Shown: positions 10,201 to 19,760, numbered from the stretch's first letter. The stretch is DNA of 64,000 nucleotides from Motilimonas eburnea (GCF_021295345.1 NZ_JAIMJB010000002.1:62001-126000), one strand, 5' to 3'. A program made the numbers and translations. The notes: generated by a model not told the origin, from the sequence alone.

Positions 10201-10717
10201 GGAGCTAGAAACGGAGCAGGCGGGCATGGTGCTGATTGGTGGGGCTCAGGTAATGTTAGGTTATTTAGCTAATCCGGACAAAACAGCCGAAGTGATAAAA
10301 CACATTGACGGCGTTCGTTGGTATGTTACGGGCGATAAAGGACAATTAGATAAAGACGGCTTTTTAACCATCATCGATCGCTACTCCCGTTTCGCTAAAT
10401 TAGGCGGCGAAATGGTCAGTTTGAGTGCAGTTGAGCAAGGGGTCGCCCCTCATCTTGACGTCGAGGAGCCTGCCTATGTTGCGGTTGCTATTCCTGACGC
10501 GAAAAAAGGGGAAAAAGTCGCTATCTTGTATCAAGGTGATTGGGATCTGGATGGCCTAAAAGCCAAGTTACGAAGTGCAGCTATCAACCCTTTGATGATG
10601 CCGTCATTATGGTTGCAGGTTGAGAGTATTCCGAAATTAGGCTCGGGTAAGACCGATTTTAATCAGGTGAAAAAGCTTGCCATTGAACGTTTAAGTTCGC
10701 TGAATGAGGTGAAATAG
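7241..10717 (+). CDS. aas: Lysophospholipid transporter / acyltransferase / acyl-ACP synthetase fusion (LplT-Aas type)
   Basis: 1158-residue inner-membrane protein joining three modules. Residues 1 to about 410 are an MFS transporter like LplT, with about 12 hydrophobic segments. Residues about 430-640 are a PlsC-type acyltransferase with NHISWID (HX4D) near 451 and FPEGTIS near 521. Residues about 650-1150 are an AMP-binding acyl-ACP synthetase with the P-loop-like SSGSEGQPKG near 795, YGTTET near 947 and TGDKGQLDKDG. In E. coli, LplT and Aas are separate neighbouring genes that together flip lysophosphatidylethanolamine inwards and re-acylate it; the fusion puts all steps in one chain. The ATG at 7241 follows AAGGGTGAG. 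It is alone on its strand between long intergenic stretches. Confidence 0.92.
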   Translation: MKQIWRYAGALPYLLAVFLNSFVDLGHKIIIQNTVFKVYDGQQQIILTAIVNALILLPFILLLSPAGFLSDRYPKNRVMKGAAWAAVFLTVAITACYYLGLFWPAFAMTFLLAVQSALYSPAKFGYIKPLFGKEQLAHANGIVQAVSIVAILAGTLVYSLLFETFYQEQATTPADILLLIAPLGWILIANSLIELVMVYRLPELEKDNNKQDFDWAAYRTGRLMKASLEPLKSRKVIRLSIIGLAMFWAIGQMLLAAFPAYAKAYFDVTNTLVIQGTIATTGLGIALGSWLAGRWSKAHIETGLVPLGAIGIALSLWLLPQMSSSLSQALCFLVVGTMGGIFIVPLNALIQFHAGEHEMGKILAVNNWVQNVAMASFLLITALAAVYGLDSRFLLGFTAVVAVIGGLYTIFKLPQSLLRILVRWVLSQRYNISVQGMKNIPGEGGVLLLGNHISWIDWAILQIACPRPIRFVMLKAIYQRWYLKWFFDLVGCVPIESGASSVKSLNIIAQLLDAGETVALFPEGTISRTGHLAEFRRGFEKACASCETDVKIVPFYLRGLWGSEFSRSSDHLKKTSNQGISRELIVAFGPTLAKSTSADLVKRRVFDLSISSWQSYADTLPSLSHAWVNTVKRIGNQTIMNDALSGELSAYRALTGAVCMSRRIRKQVKGANVGVLMPTSAPGVLVNMATLLAGKCIVNLNYTSSKEALKAALEQAEIDTVYTSKRFLKKLEQRGISISDVLAPCQVILLEDMSRGISKREKMATLTLVKWLPKWLLRRWVCVNTSAQDTAAIMFSSGSEGQPKGVMLSHQNIMANLKQIAEVLNTQDTDVVMASLPLFHAFGLTVTQFMPLIEGLPLVCHSDPTDAVGVGKAVAKHRATIMFGTSTFLSMYTRSKKVHPLMFSSLRIVVAGAERLSSEVRQSFEAKFKLQLLEGYGTTETTPVASVNLPDQLDTQWWQVQLGGKLGTVGMPLPGTSFKVVDPVTFEELETEQAGMVLIGGAQVMLGYLANPDKTAEVIKHIDGVRWYVTGDKGQLDKDGFLTIIDRYSRFAKLGGEMVSLSAVEQGVAPHLDVEEPAYVAVAIPDAKKGEKVAILYQGDWDLDGLKAKLRSAAINPLMMPSLWLQVESIPKLGSGKTDFNQVKKLAIERLSSLNEVK

Positions 10718-10721
10718 AGAT

Positions 10722-10770
10722 AAAAAAATGCAACGCGATTTTTGGGTAAGGAGCCAAAAGTTGCGTTGCA
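10722..10770 (-). terminator. Long hairpin with T-tract on the minus strand
   Basis: Arms at 10729-10745 and 10754-10770 pair over 17 bp with two mismatches. On the minus strand the hairpin is followed by seven T residues, so it would terminate transcripts coming from the gene at 11048-11674. Lying only 11 bp after the aas stop, it may also shape the 3' end of the plus-strand transcript. Confidence 0.65.
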
Positions 10771-11047
10771 GTTTGCGGTGTAGATGGCGTTTAACTCACT
10801 ATCACAGCCATTGAATTAGGCATGATAACAACAAGAGCCCATACTTTTTATTGTTATTAACATGGAACGCTTTAAAGCAGATTAATGCTCAAGTTGCGTT
10901 AAATCAATTTTTCGGTAATAAAACCGTTAACTGGGCCTTGTTTCGTGTTGCTATCTGTGACTTGGCTAACGGATAGCGTGACGGAAAAAGTGATCAAGCT
11001 CATGCCTGCTTTGGCGCTTATCGTCAGCTAGGGTTGGCATGGCTCGT
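10771..11047. other. Intergenic stretch with no recognisable gene
   Basis: About 280 bp between the hairpin and the phosphatidyltransferase gene. Only very short open frames are present on either strand, and I see no RNA gene, repeat or remnant of a known protein. It would be the 3' untranslated region of the minus-strand gene if that transcript ends at the hairpin. Confidence 0.5.
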
Positions 11048-11674
11048 TTAGTCGCCAATGTTCGCCAAGGGTTTTAATGTCAGGTAGCCTGAATACAGGC
11101 GAATTAGCCCGGTTATAAAGCATAAGCTGGCGAAAATAGCAGCAAGAAGGTAAAACGCGTCGGGAAATAAGCAACATAACACTAAAAAGGCAATGGTTTC
11201 GGTGCCTTCGGTGATGCCCCCTAAATAGTAAAAGCCTTTATTTGGGTAGTGAAGCTTGGTTAACTGATGTTTTTCCGCCAAAATAGCAAAGGCCAAAAAA
11301 GTGGAGCCCGTGGTCATAAAACTTAAGATTAATACGCAGCTAATCAAGGCATTTTGCTCTGGCGCTGAAAATGCAAATCCCACTACCATGGCTGAGTAGA
11401 AAATAAAATCACAACAAATGTCCAGGTAAGCTCCTGCACTTGTGCTGCCTTTTACCCGTGCGAGGGCGCCGTCTAAGCCGTCACAAAGGCGATTAATTAA
11501 TAACAGCGCTAAGGCGCCCTGATACTGGTTAAAGGCGACCAAAATAGCGGCCCCCAGTCCACAGCCAAAGCCAAACAGAGTGACTTGATTGGCGCTTAAT
11601 GGCGTTTTTGCCAGTTGTCTGGCACTCCACTGGCTCGGCTTTGACAGACACTTCAGTGCCCATTTGTCTAACAT
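11048..11674 (-). CDS. CDP-alcohol phosphatidyltransferase family membrane protein
   Basis: 208-aa integral membrane enzyme that transfers a phosphatidyl group from a CDP-linked donor to an alcohol acceptor. The family signature is intact around residues 65-90: DGLDGALAR, seven residues, then GAYLDICCD, giving the Asp residues that bind two metal ions. Several hydrophobic helices follow. It is longer than PgsA and lacks features pointing to PssA; the acceptor alcohol cannot be read from the sequence. With the phospholipid-repair fusion next door, a role in membrane lipid synthesis is a reasonable inference. It is divergent from the small membrane-protein gene at 11828. Confidence 0.85.
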   Translation of the reverse strand: MLDKWALKCLSKPSQWSARQLAKTPLSANQVTLFGFGCGLGAAILVAFNQYQGALALLLINRLCDGLDGALARVKGSTSAGAYLDICCDFIFYSAMVVGFAFSAPEQNALISCVLILSFMTTGSTFLAFAILAEKHQLTKLHYPNKGFYYLGGITEGTETIAFLVLCCLFPDAFYLLAAIFASLCFITGLIRLYSGYLTLKPLANIGD

Positions 11675-11827
11675 GACTTATTCCTTTTTACATGACCTAT
11701 TAGCCCTTGATTGTCATACAAAACCTTCTACCTCTTTAGGGATGTTTGCCAGTTAGTTTGACTTACTACAAGCTTTTCTCGTGTCGCCTGCATATACTGA
11801 GAATTGCACAAGATTAGGAGAGTGGCA

Positions 11828-11977
11828 ATGAGCACATTAGAGTCCATCATTTGGCATATATTGGGTTATGGCGTCATGCCGGTTATTTTTGCGCTAGGGT
11901 TTATTGGTGTGTTTTTCGTTTCATTATGGATCTTAAAGCTGACCGGTGCGAAAACATTACCGCGTGAAACGAATTAA
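11828..11977 (+). CDS. 49-aa single-span membrane protein (TIGR02808-like)
   Basis: Short gene encoding MSTLESIIWHILGYGVMPVI followed by a hydrophobic helix to about residue 38 and a short charged tail (KLTGAKTLPRETN). A good ribosome site (AGGAGAG) lies before ATG 11828. The N-terminal pattern agrees with the very short TIGR02808 proteins of vibrios and shewanellas as I remember them; no function is known. A 23-bp inverted repeat begins within its stop codon. It is convergent with rlmI. Confidence 0.75.
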   Translation: MSTLESIIWHILGYGVMPVIFALGFIGVFFVSLWILKLTGAKTLPRETN

Positions 11978-11996
11978 GGCCCATGTTGGGCCTTAA
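11974..11996. terminator. Perfect hairpin between convergent genes
   Basis: TTAAGGCCCA / TGGGCCTTAA with a 3-nt loop, starting in the stop codon of the 49-aa gene and ending 9 bp before the rlmI stop. There is no real T-tract on either strand, so it may be a weak bidirectional terminator or only an RNA-stabilising stem. Confidence 0.55.
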
Positions 11997-12005
11997 TGGA
12001 TTGGC

Positions 12006-13199
12006 TTAATAGACCTTAACGACTAAACCTTTCAGGTAGAACCCCTCGGGGTAATTCGTTTTGATAGGGTGGTCTCCGGCTTGAGATAAACGCTCGACGA
12101 TGTAAGCGTCTTTGTCGGCATCGACGGCGGCATCAGCAATGACCTTTTGAAACAGTTCACTTGAAATTAATCCCGAACAAGAGAAAGTCAGTAGGGTTCC
12201 ACCTGGGTTGAGTAATTGCATGGCAATCATATTGATGTCTTTGTAACCGCGGCATGCCTTGACGACTTGTGATTTGTTTTCTGCAAACTTAGGTGGATCT
12301 AAGATAATGGTATCAAATTTAACTTGTTGATCCCGGTACCTACGCAGTAAGGCAAACACGTCTTCGTTGATGAATTCGGCCTTAGTCAAATCTAAGTTAT
12401 TGAGTTCGGCGTTTTCCTTTGCTGTGGCCAATGCCATATCAGACACATCCACATTTTGTACCTGTTTAGCACCGCCTTTTAGGGCATAGACACCAAAGGT
12501 GCCGGTGTAGCAAAAACAGTTAAGCACGCTTTTATCTTTGACGTATTTTGCGGCAATGGCGCGATTGTCTCTTTGGTCTAAATAAAAACCGGTTTTGTGG
12601 CCATTCACCACATCAACCTTGATCTTGACGCCATTGTTTTCGCTGATCACGATATCGTCTGTGGGTAACTCTCCGGCCAATAAGCCTTGGCTTAGAGGCA
12701 GCCCTTCTTTTTTACGCACAGCGACATCTGAGCGCTCATAGATAGCACAGTCAGGATAAAGGGCTTGCAGCGCTTTTACGATATTCTCTTTTTGGTACTC
12801 GGCGCCAGCCGATAGCAGTTGGCACACCATGACGTGATTGTAACGGTCGATGGTGATCCCAGGTAAGTTATCAGCTTCACCCGCCACTAACCGATAACCG
12901 GTTAGGTTTTGGCGCTCAATTAATTCGTCACGAAGCTGCTGAGCTTGGCTGATCTTGTCGATGAAAAATTTCACATCGATGGCTTGGTCCGGATCAAAAC
13001 TCCACACACGAGCACGGATCTGGGAATGATTAGACCAAGCCGCTTTGGCGAGCCAGTTGCCGTTTGCGTCAAGGATATCTACGGTTGCGCCGGTTTCCGC
13101 TTTTCCTTGAGTGGATTTGATGGCACCAGAAAACACCCATGGATGACGGCGTTTGAGGGACTTTTCTTTGCCCTTGGCAAGGGTAATTGTTAATGACAT
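12006..13199 (-). CDS. rlmI: 23S rRNA (cytosine-1962-C5)-methyltransferase RlmI
   Basis: SAM-dependent methyltransferase that modifies C1962 of 23S rRNA. From the chosen start it is 397 aa, matching E. coli RlmI (396). It has an N-terminal PUA-like RNA-binding segment ([11 protein letters not shown]), a central domain with [12 protein letters not shown], the SAM-binding [12 protein letters not shown], and the catalytic-loop regions [10 protein letters not shown] and TFSCSG. The frame is open to 13259, but the upstream 20 residues are not family sequence, and the Met at 13199 has a GAGG site before it, so that start is preferred. It is convergent with the 49-aa gene. Confidence 0.93.
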   Translation of the reverse strand: MSLTITLAKGKEKSLKRRHPWVFSGAIKSTQGKAETGATVDILDANGNWLAKAAWSNHSQIRARVWSFDPDQAIDVKFFIDKISQAQQLRDELIERQNLTGYRLVAGEADNLPGITIDRYNHVMVCQLLSAGAEYQKENIVKALQALYPDCAIYERSDVAVRKKEGLPLSQGLLAGELPTDDIVISENNGVKIKVDVVNGHKTGFYLDQRDNRAIAAKYVKDKSVLNCFCYTGTFGVYALKGGAKQVQNVDVSDMALATAKENAELNNLDLTKAEFINEDVFALLRRYRDQQVKFDTIILDPPKFAENKSQVVKACRGYKDINMIAMQLLNPGGTLLTFSCSGLISSELFQKVIADAAVDADKDAYIVERLSQAGDHPIKTNYPEGFYLKGLVVKVY

Positions 13200-13335
13200 G
13201 AGATGGCCTCGAAAAAATTTGCCCAATTTTACGACTTGGCTAACCTTTTTAATAGGCAAATTGGCAATAAACTGTGTTCAAGGTGCAGGAAATTACCGCG
13301 TTAATTGCATAAACTAAAACAAAAGAGGAGGGTGT

Positions 13336-13608
13336 ATGACTAAAATCGGTGTGCATGTGTTGGTCTCGGGTGTGGTACAAGACGTGGGTTTTCGTTTTTT
13401 TACTGTGCGAGAGGCAGAACGCTTAGGCGTGGTGGGCCATGTTCGTAACTTGACATCGGGTGATGTAGAGGTGGAAGCTTATGGTGAGCCTGAAGCAATA
13501 AAAAGTTTATTGGCTTGGCTTGAGCACGGGCCGAAAACAGCTCAAGTAGAGCATCTTGTTGCCAAAGAAATACCGGTAAAACATCTCATTTCGTTTACCT
13601 CAGACTAA
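13336..13608 (+). CDS. acyP: Acylphosphatase
   Basis: 90-aa cytoplasmic enzyme hydrolysing the carboxyl-phosphate bond of acylphosphates. Catalytic residues are visible as R20 in the VGFRFF block and N38 in HVRNL, with the family-typical SGVVQDVGFR loop (usually VQGVGFR, here Asp for Gly). A strong AAGAGGAGGG ribosome site precedes ATG 13336. Monocistronic; a hairpin follows the stop. Confidence 0.93.
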   Translation: MTKIGVHVLVSGVVQDVGFRFFTVREAERLGVVGHVRNLTSGDVEVEAYGEPEAIKSLLAWLEHGPKTAQVEHLVAKEIPVKHLISFTSD

Positions 13609-13610
13609 TC

Positions 13611-13630
13611 AAGCCAGCATGAGCTGGCTT
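13611..13630. terminator. Hairpin between convergent acyP and metG
   Basis: AAGCCAGC / GCTGGCTT with a 4-nt loop, placed between the two stop codons. No strong T-tract follows on either strand; bidirectional use is inferred from position. Confidence 0.6.
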
Positions 13631-13664
13631 GTTCGTCGTTCTAGCAAGGTTAACGCTTATGTTG

Positions 13665-15725
13665 TTACATAATACGCATGCCGGGTACAGCACCTTGGTC
13701 GGGATTAAGGATGTAGATTTCTTCTCCTCCTGGCCCTGCTGCTAGCACCATGCCTTCAGACATGCCAAATTTCATCTTTCTCGGTGCTAAGTTGGCAACC
13801 ATCACCGTTAATTTACCTTCGAGTTGTTCTGGCTCGTAGGCGGATTTAATACCAGCAAACACTTGGCGTGTCTCTCCGCCTAGATCTAAGGTGAGTTTAA
13901 GCAGCTTTTTGGCTTCTTTGATGGCCTCTGCTTTGACAATTTTAGCAACCCGTAAATCCACCTTAGCAAAATCATCAAAGCTTATTTGCTCGGCAATCGG
14001 CTCTTTGTCCAGCTCAGATTGGCTTGCTTTTTCTGCTTTGGCTTGTGCCGATTGTTTTGCTTTGTTTGCCGCTTCAAAGCTGGCCTTTTCTTCGGCAATC
14101 ATGGCTTCAACTTGTTTTGGATCAACGCGTTGGAATAGTGCCTTAAACTTAGCAATTTGATGGCCAGTTAACGGTGTTTGAATACCATCCCACGTTAACG
14201 TTTCGTTTAAAAAACCTTCGGCACGTTCGGCTAATTGTGGCATAACCGGTTTGAGGTAACCCATCAAAATACGGAACAAGTTGATGCCCACCGAGCAAAC
14301 TGATTGTACTTGTTGCTCCGCGCCTTCTTGTTTTGCCAGTACCCATGGGGCTTTTTCATCAACATAGCGGTTGGCGACGTCTGCTAATGCCATAATTTCA
14401 CGTATTGCTTTACCAAACTCACGGGTTTCGTAGGCGTTGGCGATGGTGTCAGCCTTATCTGTAAATTGCTGATATAGCTCAGGCTCAGCAAACTCTTCGG
14501 CCAACATGCCGTCGAACTTCTTGCTGATAAAGCCCGCGTTACGAGAGGCTAGGTTAACCAGTTTGTTTACCACATCAGCGTTAACACGTTGGACAAAATC
14601 ATCAAGGTTAAGGTCTAAATCATCGACGCGGCTTGATAATTTAGCTGTGTAGTAATAACGCAAACATTCAGGCTCAAGGTATTTCAGATAAGTGGCGGCG
14701 TTAATAAAGGTGCCTTTCGATTTAGACATTTTTTCGCCGTTAACGGTCACATAGCCATGAACGTTCACTGCGGTTGGTTTTCTAAAGCCTGCGCCCTCTA
14801 ACATGCCCGGCCAAAACAGACAGTGGAAGTTTACGATGTCTTTACCGATAAAGTGATATAACTCGGCATCGCTCTTGGTGCCCCAGTATTCATCAAAGTT
14901 AAGGCCCGGCGTACGATCACACAGGTTTTTAAAGGAGCCCATGTAACCAATAGGCGCATCTAGCCATACGTAGAAGAATTTGCCTGCTTCGCCGGGAATT
15001 TCAAAACCGAAATATGGCGCATCTCGGGTGATATCCCATTGCTTAAGGCCCGTTTCAAACCATTCTTCTAATTTATTGGCTACTTCGTCTTGCACCGCAT
15101 CAGAGCGCACCCAAGTTTGTAGCATTTCGGTAAATTGGGGTAAGTCGAAGAAAAAGTGCTCGGTGTCCTTCATAACAGGTGTGGCACCCGATACGGTCGA
15201 GCGAGGGTCGATCAACTCGGTCGAACCATAGGTCGCGCCACATGAATCACAGTTGTCGCCGTATTGATCTGGCGCTTTACATTTAGGACAAGTACCCCGA
15301 ACAAAACGCTCAGGCAGGAACATTTCTTTTTCAGGATCGAATAGCTGTGAAATAGTGCGGCTGCTGATGTAGCCTTTACTTTTTAGCTGCTGGTAAATGT
15401 AAGCCGATAATTCACGGTTCTCTTCACTGTGCGTACTGTGATAGTTATCAAAACTGATGTTAAAGCCTGCGAAATCACGTTGGTGATCTTCGCTTACTTG
15501 CGCAATCATGGCTTCTGGCTCAATACCTAGCTCTTGCGCCTTTAGCATTACTGGGGTGCCATGGGCATCATCGGCGCAAATAAAGTGCACTTTGTTATCA
15601 CGCATTCGTTGGTAACGTACCCAAACATCCGCTTGGATATGCTCTAGCATGTGACCGAGGTGAATGGAGCCGTTTGCATAAGGCAAGGCGCAGGTGACTA
15701 AAATTTTGCGAGCTTGATTGGCCAT
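13665..15725 (-). CDS. metG: Methionyl-tRNA synthetase MetG
   Basis: Class I aminoacyl-tRNA synthetase charging tRNA-Met, 686 aa. It shows the HIGH-type motif (SIHLGHML, residues about 20-27), a zinc insert with CPKC and CDSC pairs near residues 145-161, and KMSKSKG near residue 335. The C-terminal tRNA-binding (EMAP/Trbp111-like) domain begins at about residue 585 ([11 protein letters not shown]), so it is the long, dimer-forming type. An alanine/lysine-rich linker precedes it. It is divergent from apbC with about 125 bp between, the same pairing as in many gammaproteobacteria. Confidence 0.98.
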   Translation of the reverse strand: MANQARKILVTCALPYANGSIHLGHMLEHIQADVWVRYQRMRDNKVHFICADDAHGTPVMLKAQELGIEPEAMIAQVSEDHQRDFAGFNISFDNYHSTHSEENRELSAYIYQQLKSKGYISSRTISQLFDPEKEMFLPERFVRGTCPKCKAPDQYGDNCDSCGATYGSTELIDPRSTVSGATPVMKDTEHFFFDLPQFTEMLQTWVRSDAVQDEVANKLEEWFETGLKQWDITRDAPYFGFEIPGEAGKFFYVWLDAPIGYMGSFKNLCDRTPGLNFDEYWGTKSDAELYHFIGKDIVNFHCLFWPGMLEGAGFRKPTAVNVHGYVTVNGEKMSKSKGTFINAATYLKYLEPECLRYYYTAKLSSRVDDLDLNLDDFVQRVNADVVNKLVNLASRNAGFISKKFDGMLAEEFAEPELYQQFTDKADTIANAYETREFGKAIREIMALADVANRYVDEKAPWVLAKQEGAEQQVQSVCSVGINLFRILMGYLKPVMPQLAERAEGFLNETLTWDGIQTPLTGHQIAKFKALFQRVDPKQVEAMIAEEKASFEAANKAKQSAQAKAEKASQSELDKEPIAEQISFDDFAKVDLRVAKIVKAEAIKEAKKLLKLTLDLGGETRQVFAGIKSAYEPEQLEGKLTVMVANLAPRKMKFGMSEGMVLAAGPGGEEIYILNPDQGAVPGMRIM

Positions 15726-15851
15726 ATTTTCCAGTTCTTTTTAACAATGATAATTCTGGGGCGAATGTTACCTAATAGCGCCTGTAAATCCCAGTGGTGA
15801 CATGAAAATAGCCAGAATTTTGCTACACTGGCGCAAAATTTCAGTTAGGTA

Positions 15852-16949
15852 ATGAGCATGGATACGAACAAAAGAAAACAACAGGTAAATGTTGAGATGA
15901 CTAAATTAGACAAAGCTATCGCCATCCTTGCCGCCGCCGAAACCACAGGGGTGATTAACACTTTAGTTGAGCGCAGCGCCATTAGCTGTCAACAGAACGC
16001 GCTTCTTTTGCATTTGCCCTTTTATGCCCCTAGTTGGTTGGCTAAGTTAAAACAAAAGTGCCAAGTCAAATTGGCCATGTTGGGCTTAACCCTCAGCGTC
16101 AATACCCAAGTGGCGACAATGGCGGCAAAGCAGGCGCAAACCATAACTGGGGTAAAAAATGTATTAGTGGTGGCTTCAGGAAAAGGCGGTGTGGGCAAGT
16201 CTACCGTGGCGGTGAATTTGGCGTTAGCGCTGGCTAAAAATGGAGCCAAGATAGGCATGCTAGATGCCGATATCTATGGGCCTTCGGTGCCATTAATGCT
16301 GGGACAACAAGATACGCGCCCACAAAGTATTGATGGCAAGACCATGACCCCGATTTCCGCTCATGGTTTAGTGGCCAATAGCATCGGTTTTTTGGTGCCT
16401 AAAGATGACGCGACCGTTTGGCGCGGCCCCATGGCCAGCAAAGCGCTGGCTCAAATTATCCGTGAGACACGTTGGGGCGAACTTGATTATTTGGTGGTGG
16501 ACATGCCGCCGGGGACAGGGGATATTCAATTAACGCTGGCACAACAAGTGCCTGTCACCTCGGCCTTGATTGTTACCACACCGCAAAATGTGGCCTTAGC
16601 CGATGCCAGCAAAGGCATCAATATGTTTCGTAAGGTGAACGTGCCCGTGGTGGGCGTGGTGGAAAACATGAGTATGCACGTGTGCAGTGAATGCGGTCAT
16701 CAAGAAGCCATCTTTAGCCATGGTGGCGCTGCTGAATTGGCCGAGCAATACGAGGCACCTTTGCTTGCTCAGCTGCCACTGCATCGCCATTTTTGCCAAG
16801 ACACCGACCAAGGTACACCAACTGTGGTGGCGCGACCTGATTCGGCGTTGACCCTAGCGTATCGAGATCTTGCCGAGCAAGTGGCGATAAATCTGTATCA
16901 GACAGGTCAGCTTGGGCTGCAAAGTATTCCTGTGATGGCAGTAGATTAA
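15852..16949 (+). CDS. apbC: Iron-sulfur cluster carrier ApbC/Mrp
   Basis: 365-aa P-loop ATPase of the Mrp/NBP35 group that carries 4Fe-4S clusters to target proteins. About 90 N-terminal residues precede the ATPase domain. The deviant Walker A (SGKGGVGKST) lies near residues 113-122, the Walker B region reads VVDMPPGTGD, and a C-terminal CSECGH pair supplies the cluster ligands. ATG 15852 was taken as start, with a second in-frame ATG two codons later. It is divergent from metG. Confidence 0.95.
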   Translation: MSMDTNKRKQQVNVEMTKLDKAIAILAAAETTGVINTLVERSAISCQQNALLLHLPFYAPSWLAKLKQKCQVKLAMLGLTLSVNTQVATMAAKQAQTITGVKNVLVVASGKGGVGKSTVAVNLALALAKNGAKIGMLDADIYGPSVPLMLGQQDTRPQSIDGKTMTPISAHGLVANSIGFLVPKDDATVWRGPMASKALAQIIRETRWGELDYLVVDMPPGTGDIQLTLAQQVPVTSALIVTTPQNVALADASKGINMFRKVNVPVVGVVENMSMHVCSECGHQEAIFSHGGAAELAEQYEAPLLAQLPLHRHFCQDTDQGTPTVVARPDSALTLAYRDLAEQVAINLYQTGQLGLQSIPVMAVD

Positions 16950-16969
16950 GCGCTACATATATTCTTGAC

Positions 16970-16999
16970 TTGCTGATGAAATATCTAGCTACCTATAAT
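16970..16999 (+). promoter_or_regulatory. Candidate sigma-70 promoter for udk
   Basis: TTGCTG, 18-bp spacer, TATAAT, ending 44 bp before the udk ATG. The -10 box is perfect and the -35 box is fair. Read by eye only. Confidence 0.45.
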
Positions 17000-17043
17000 A
17001 TTAGAAATATTTTCAACTGAAAAATGATCACAACAAGGCCACT

Positions 17044-17688
17044 ATGTCTCAATCTCAAAATGAAGCCGTCATCATCGCCATAGCGGGTGCATCGGCATCA
17101 GGTAAAAGCTTAATTGCACAATCTATTTATCGAAAACTGCGAAAAGATTTTAGCTCGCAAGAAATCGGGGTGATTTCAGAAGACAGGTACTATCGTGATC
17201 AGAGCCATTTACCGATGGAGCAGCGGGTATTGACCAATTATGATCACCCTAATGCCATGGAGCATGAGCTTTTAGTCGAGCACCTCAAAGCGCTAAAAGC
17301 TGGTGAAGTGGTTCAGTTGCCAAACTACTCTTACACCGAACATACCCGTATGGATGAAACCACGGAGTTTAAACCGAAAAAGGTCATCATTCTTGAAGGG
17401 ATTTTGCTATTGAATGTACCTGAACTTCGTGAATTAATGCACACTAGCGTATTTATGGATACGCCCCTTGATATTTGTTTATTGCGTCGGTTAAAAAGAG
17501 ACGTTGAAGAGCGCGGTCGCTCGATGGAATCTGTACTGCAACAGTATCAAGCCACAGTGCGTCCTATGTTTTTGCAATTCATTGAACCATCAAAGCAATA
17601 TGCTGATATTATTGTTCCTAGAGGCGGTAAAAACACCATCGCAATCGATGTGTTGACGGCTCGAATTCGTCAGTTTTTAAAAAATTAG
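17044..17688 (+). CDS. udk: Uridine/cytidine kinase
   Basis: 214-aa pyrimidine salvage kinase making UMP or CMP from the nucleoside with GTP or ATP. The P-loop GASASGKS lies at residues 15-22. The conserved SEDRYYRDQ and [10 protein letters not shown] blocks follow, with [13 protein letters not shown] in the lid region. Its length equals that of E. coli Udk. It is followed after 82 bp by the AsmA-family gene on the same strand. Confidence 0.96.
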   Translation: MSQSQNEAVIIAIAGASASGKSLIAQSIYRKLRKDFSSQEIGVISEDRYYRDQSHLPMEQRVLTNYDHPNAMEHELLVEHLKALKAGEVVQLPNYSYTEHTRMDETTEFKPKKVIILEGILLLNVPELRELMHTSVFMDTPLDICLLRRLKRDVEERGRSMESVLQQYQATVRPMFLQFIEPSKQYADIIVPRGGKNTIAIDVLTARIRQFLKN

Positions 17689-17770
17689 GCTTGCTCCTTT
17701 ACCCGATAGTGTTGGTTGGTGACCCTGTTAAGGGAGCAGGCATTCATGCGAAAGACACATAGGAATCATC

Positions 17771-19708
17771 ATGAAAAAGCTATTATATGCTGGGGTGGCG
17801 CTGCTGATATTGGCTATTATTGGCCTCGTTTTGATCACATCAATGATCGACACCGATAAGATCAAAGCCTTAGTTGCAGAGCAGGTAAAAGCTAAAACGG
17901 GTACTGAGTTGGTGATATCGGGTGATCTCAGCTGGCAGTTTTTTCCTCGCTTGGGATTTACCTTAGGTAAAACCGAGCTGCGCAACCCAAGTGGTTATAG
18001 TCAAGCAAATTTGGTTGAATTTACCAGTGCTAGCATGGATTTAGCAGTCAAACCCTTGTTTGATAGAAAGGTTGAGATCGGGCAAGTCACGCTGTCAGGG
18101 TTAACATTAAACTTAATCACCAACAGTGCCGGTAAAAACAACCTAGATGAATTAACCCAAACCATGGCCAAACAAGGTGCGACGGCACAAGCCAATACCG
18201 AAAATGTGCCTTCTGAGCCATCGCCGGAGCCTTCGCCAAAATCTAAACCAGCCAGCGATTATGTCATCAGTATTGCTGGTATCAGTATTGAAAACGGTCA
18301 AGTCGAGATCACCGATGAGCAAACTGGTAAACAGCAAAAAGTATCCAATATTAATGTGAGCCTGGATGGTTTAGCGCTGGCTAATGCTATACCTACTCGT
18401 TTGTCAGCCGATTTTATTGCGGAGGGACTGGTGGCCCGAGCCAACACTGAGTTTGCCCTGACGCTTAGTCAAGATTTTAATACCTTCTCGTTAGATCGGC
18501 TATCAGCAAGATTTGAGCTGGCAGGTGATGCGGTGCCTAATGGGGATCAGGTTGTGCAGTTAGCGGCCGACGTGGTTTATCAGGTGAGCAGTAAAAAGGC
18601 GCAGATAAAGCAAATCGAACTTGACGCACTTGCCCATCGTATAACGGGTGAGGCTTCATTTTTGCAAGCCAAGGTCCCATCTATACGCTTTAATTTTGCC
18701 ACTGAAAAACTTGATCTGAACAAGTTGCAAGGGCAGTTAGGGCAGGCGCAGCAAGCAAGCGCGGCTAAATCGACCTCAGATGATAGCGAGTCAACATCTG
18801 TATCGAGCGCCCCTGAGTCAAGCACAGATTTGAGTGGGTTAGCGGCTGTTGATGTGAAAGGTGAGCTAAGTGCCGCTCAAGTTACCCTAGATCAGGTCTT
18901 AATTGAACACGTTAAGATGACAGCGAATATTGGCAATGGCAAAGCATCGTTAACGGATATCCAAGCTCAATTATACCAAGGCAAGTTAACGGGACAGCTG
19001 AGTCTGAACGGCCAAGGTAAACAGCCTAGTTTTAGAATCAAACAAACCTTAACCGGCGTGCAGGTGAGGCCACTGCTGACGGCCATGGCGCAGTTAGATA
19101 AGCTATCGGGCAGCATGAATGCGCAACTGGATTTAACAGGTCGAGGGTTAACCGATGCCGAGATCCGTCAAAGTTTAGCTGGCACCGCGGGGCTTAAATT
19201 TAGCGATGGCGCTTTACATGGCATCAATATTGCGCAAATGGTGCGACAGGCTAAGGCGCAACTGAAAGGGCAGTCTCCTGATAAAGTCGTGGAGAAAAAA
19301 ACAGATTTCACGGCCCTTACCGGCAGTTTTCAGGTTGCTAATGGGGTGGCTAAAACCCAAGACCTAGACATGGATTCACCGGCACTACGGATATCCGGTA
19401 AAGGGCAAACGAGTTTAATCAAGGAAACCTTAGATTTTTCCCTTAATGTTGCCGTAGTGGGCAGTCTGAAGGGGCAAGGCGGCAAGTCAGAAGATGAACT
19501 AAAAGGATTTAACGTGCCATTAAAAATAGCAGGCACATGGCAACAACCTAATTTTGCCTTGGATATGGAGGCCTTGTTGAAGCAAGAGATGCAGCAACAT
19601 GGACAAAAACTAAAGGAAAAAATCGATAAGCAAATCGATGACAAAATCAAAGATGAAGGCACTAAGGAGCTGTTAAAAAAATTGCCCCTTGATGGTTTGT
19701 TTAATTAA
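17771..19708 (+). CDS. AsmA family envelope protein
   Basis: 645 aa, with one N-terminal membrane anchor (residues about 5-25) and a large periplasmic part. The AsmA N-terminal block (GDLSWQFFPRLGFTLGKTEL near residue 50) and the C-terminal AsmA_2 region (from about residue 490, FSDGALHGINIAQM) are both present. Two Ser/Pro-rich linkers (about 140-160 and 335-355) are probably disordered. The family consists of bridge-like proteins thought to move phospholipid between inner and outer membranes; E. coli AsmA is 617 aa. The upstream neighbour udk is close, as in several relatives. Confidence 0.88.
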   Translation: MKKLLYAGVALLILAIIGLVLITSMIDTDKIKALVAEQVKAKTGTELVISGDLSWQFFPRLGFTLGKTELRNPSGYSQANLVEFTSASMDLAVKPLFDRKVEIGQVTLSGLTLNLITNSAGKNNLDELTQTMAKQGATAQANTENVPSEPSPEPSPKSKPASDYVISIAGISIENGQVEITDEQTGKQQKVSNINVSLDGLALANAIPTRLSADFIAEGLVARANTEFALTLSQDFNTFSLDRLSARFELAGDAVPNGDQVVQLAADVVYQVSSKKAQIKQIELDALAHRITGEASFLQAKVPSIRFNFATEKLDLNKLQGQLGQAQQASAAKSTSDDSESTSVSSAPESSTDLSGLAAVDVKGELSAAQVTLDQVLIEHVKMTANIGNGKASLTDIQAQLYQGKLTGQLSLNGQGKQPSFRIKQTLTGVQVRPLLTAMAQLDKLSGSMNAQLDLTGRGLTDAEIRQSLAGTAGLKFSDGALHGINIAQMVRQAKAQLKGQSPDKVVEKKTDFTALTGSFQVANGVAKTQDLDMDSPALRISGKGQTSLIKETLDFSLNVAVVGSLKGQGGKSEDELKGFNVPLKIAGTWQQPNFALDMEALLKQEMQQHGQKLKEKIDKQIDDKIKDEGTKELLKKLPLDGLFN

Positions 19709-19760
19709 GCTGTAAATGGCTCATTAGCGTGTGGGCCATATTTTTAGCTAGAAAATAGAG

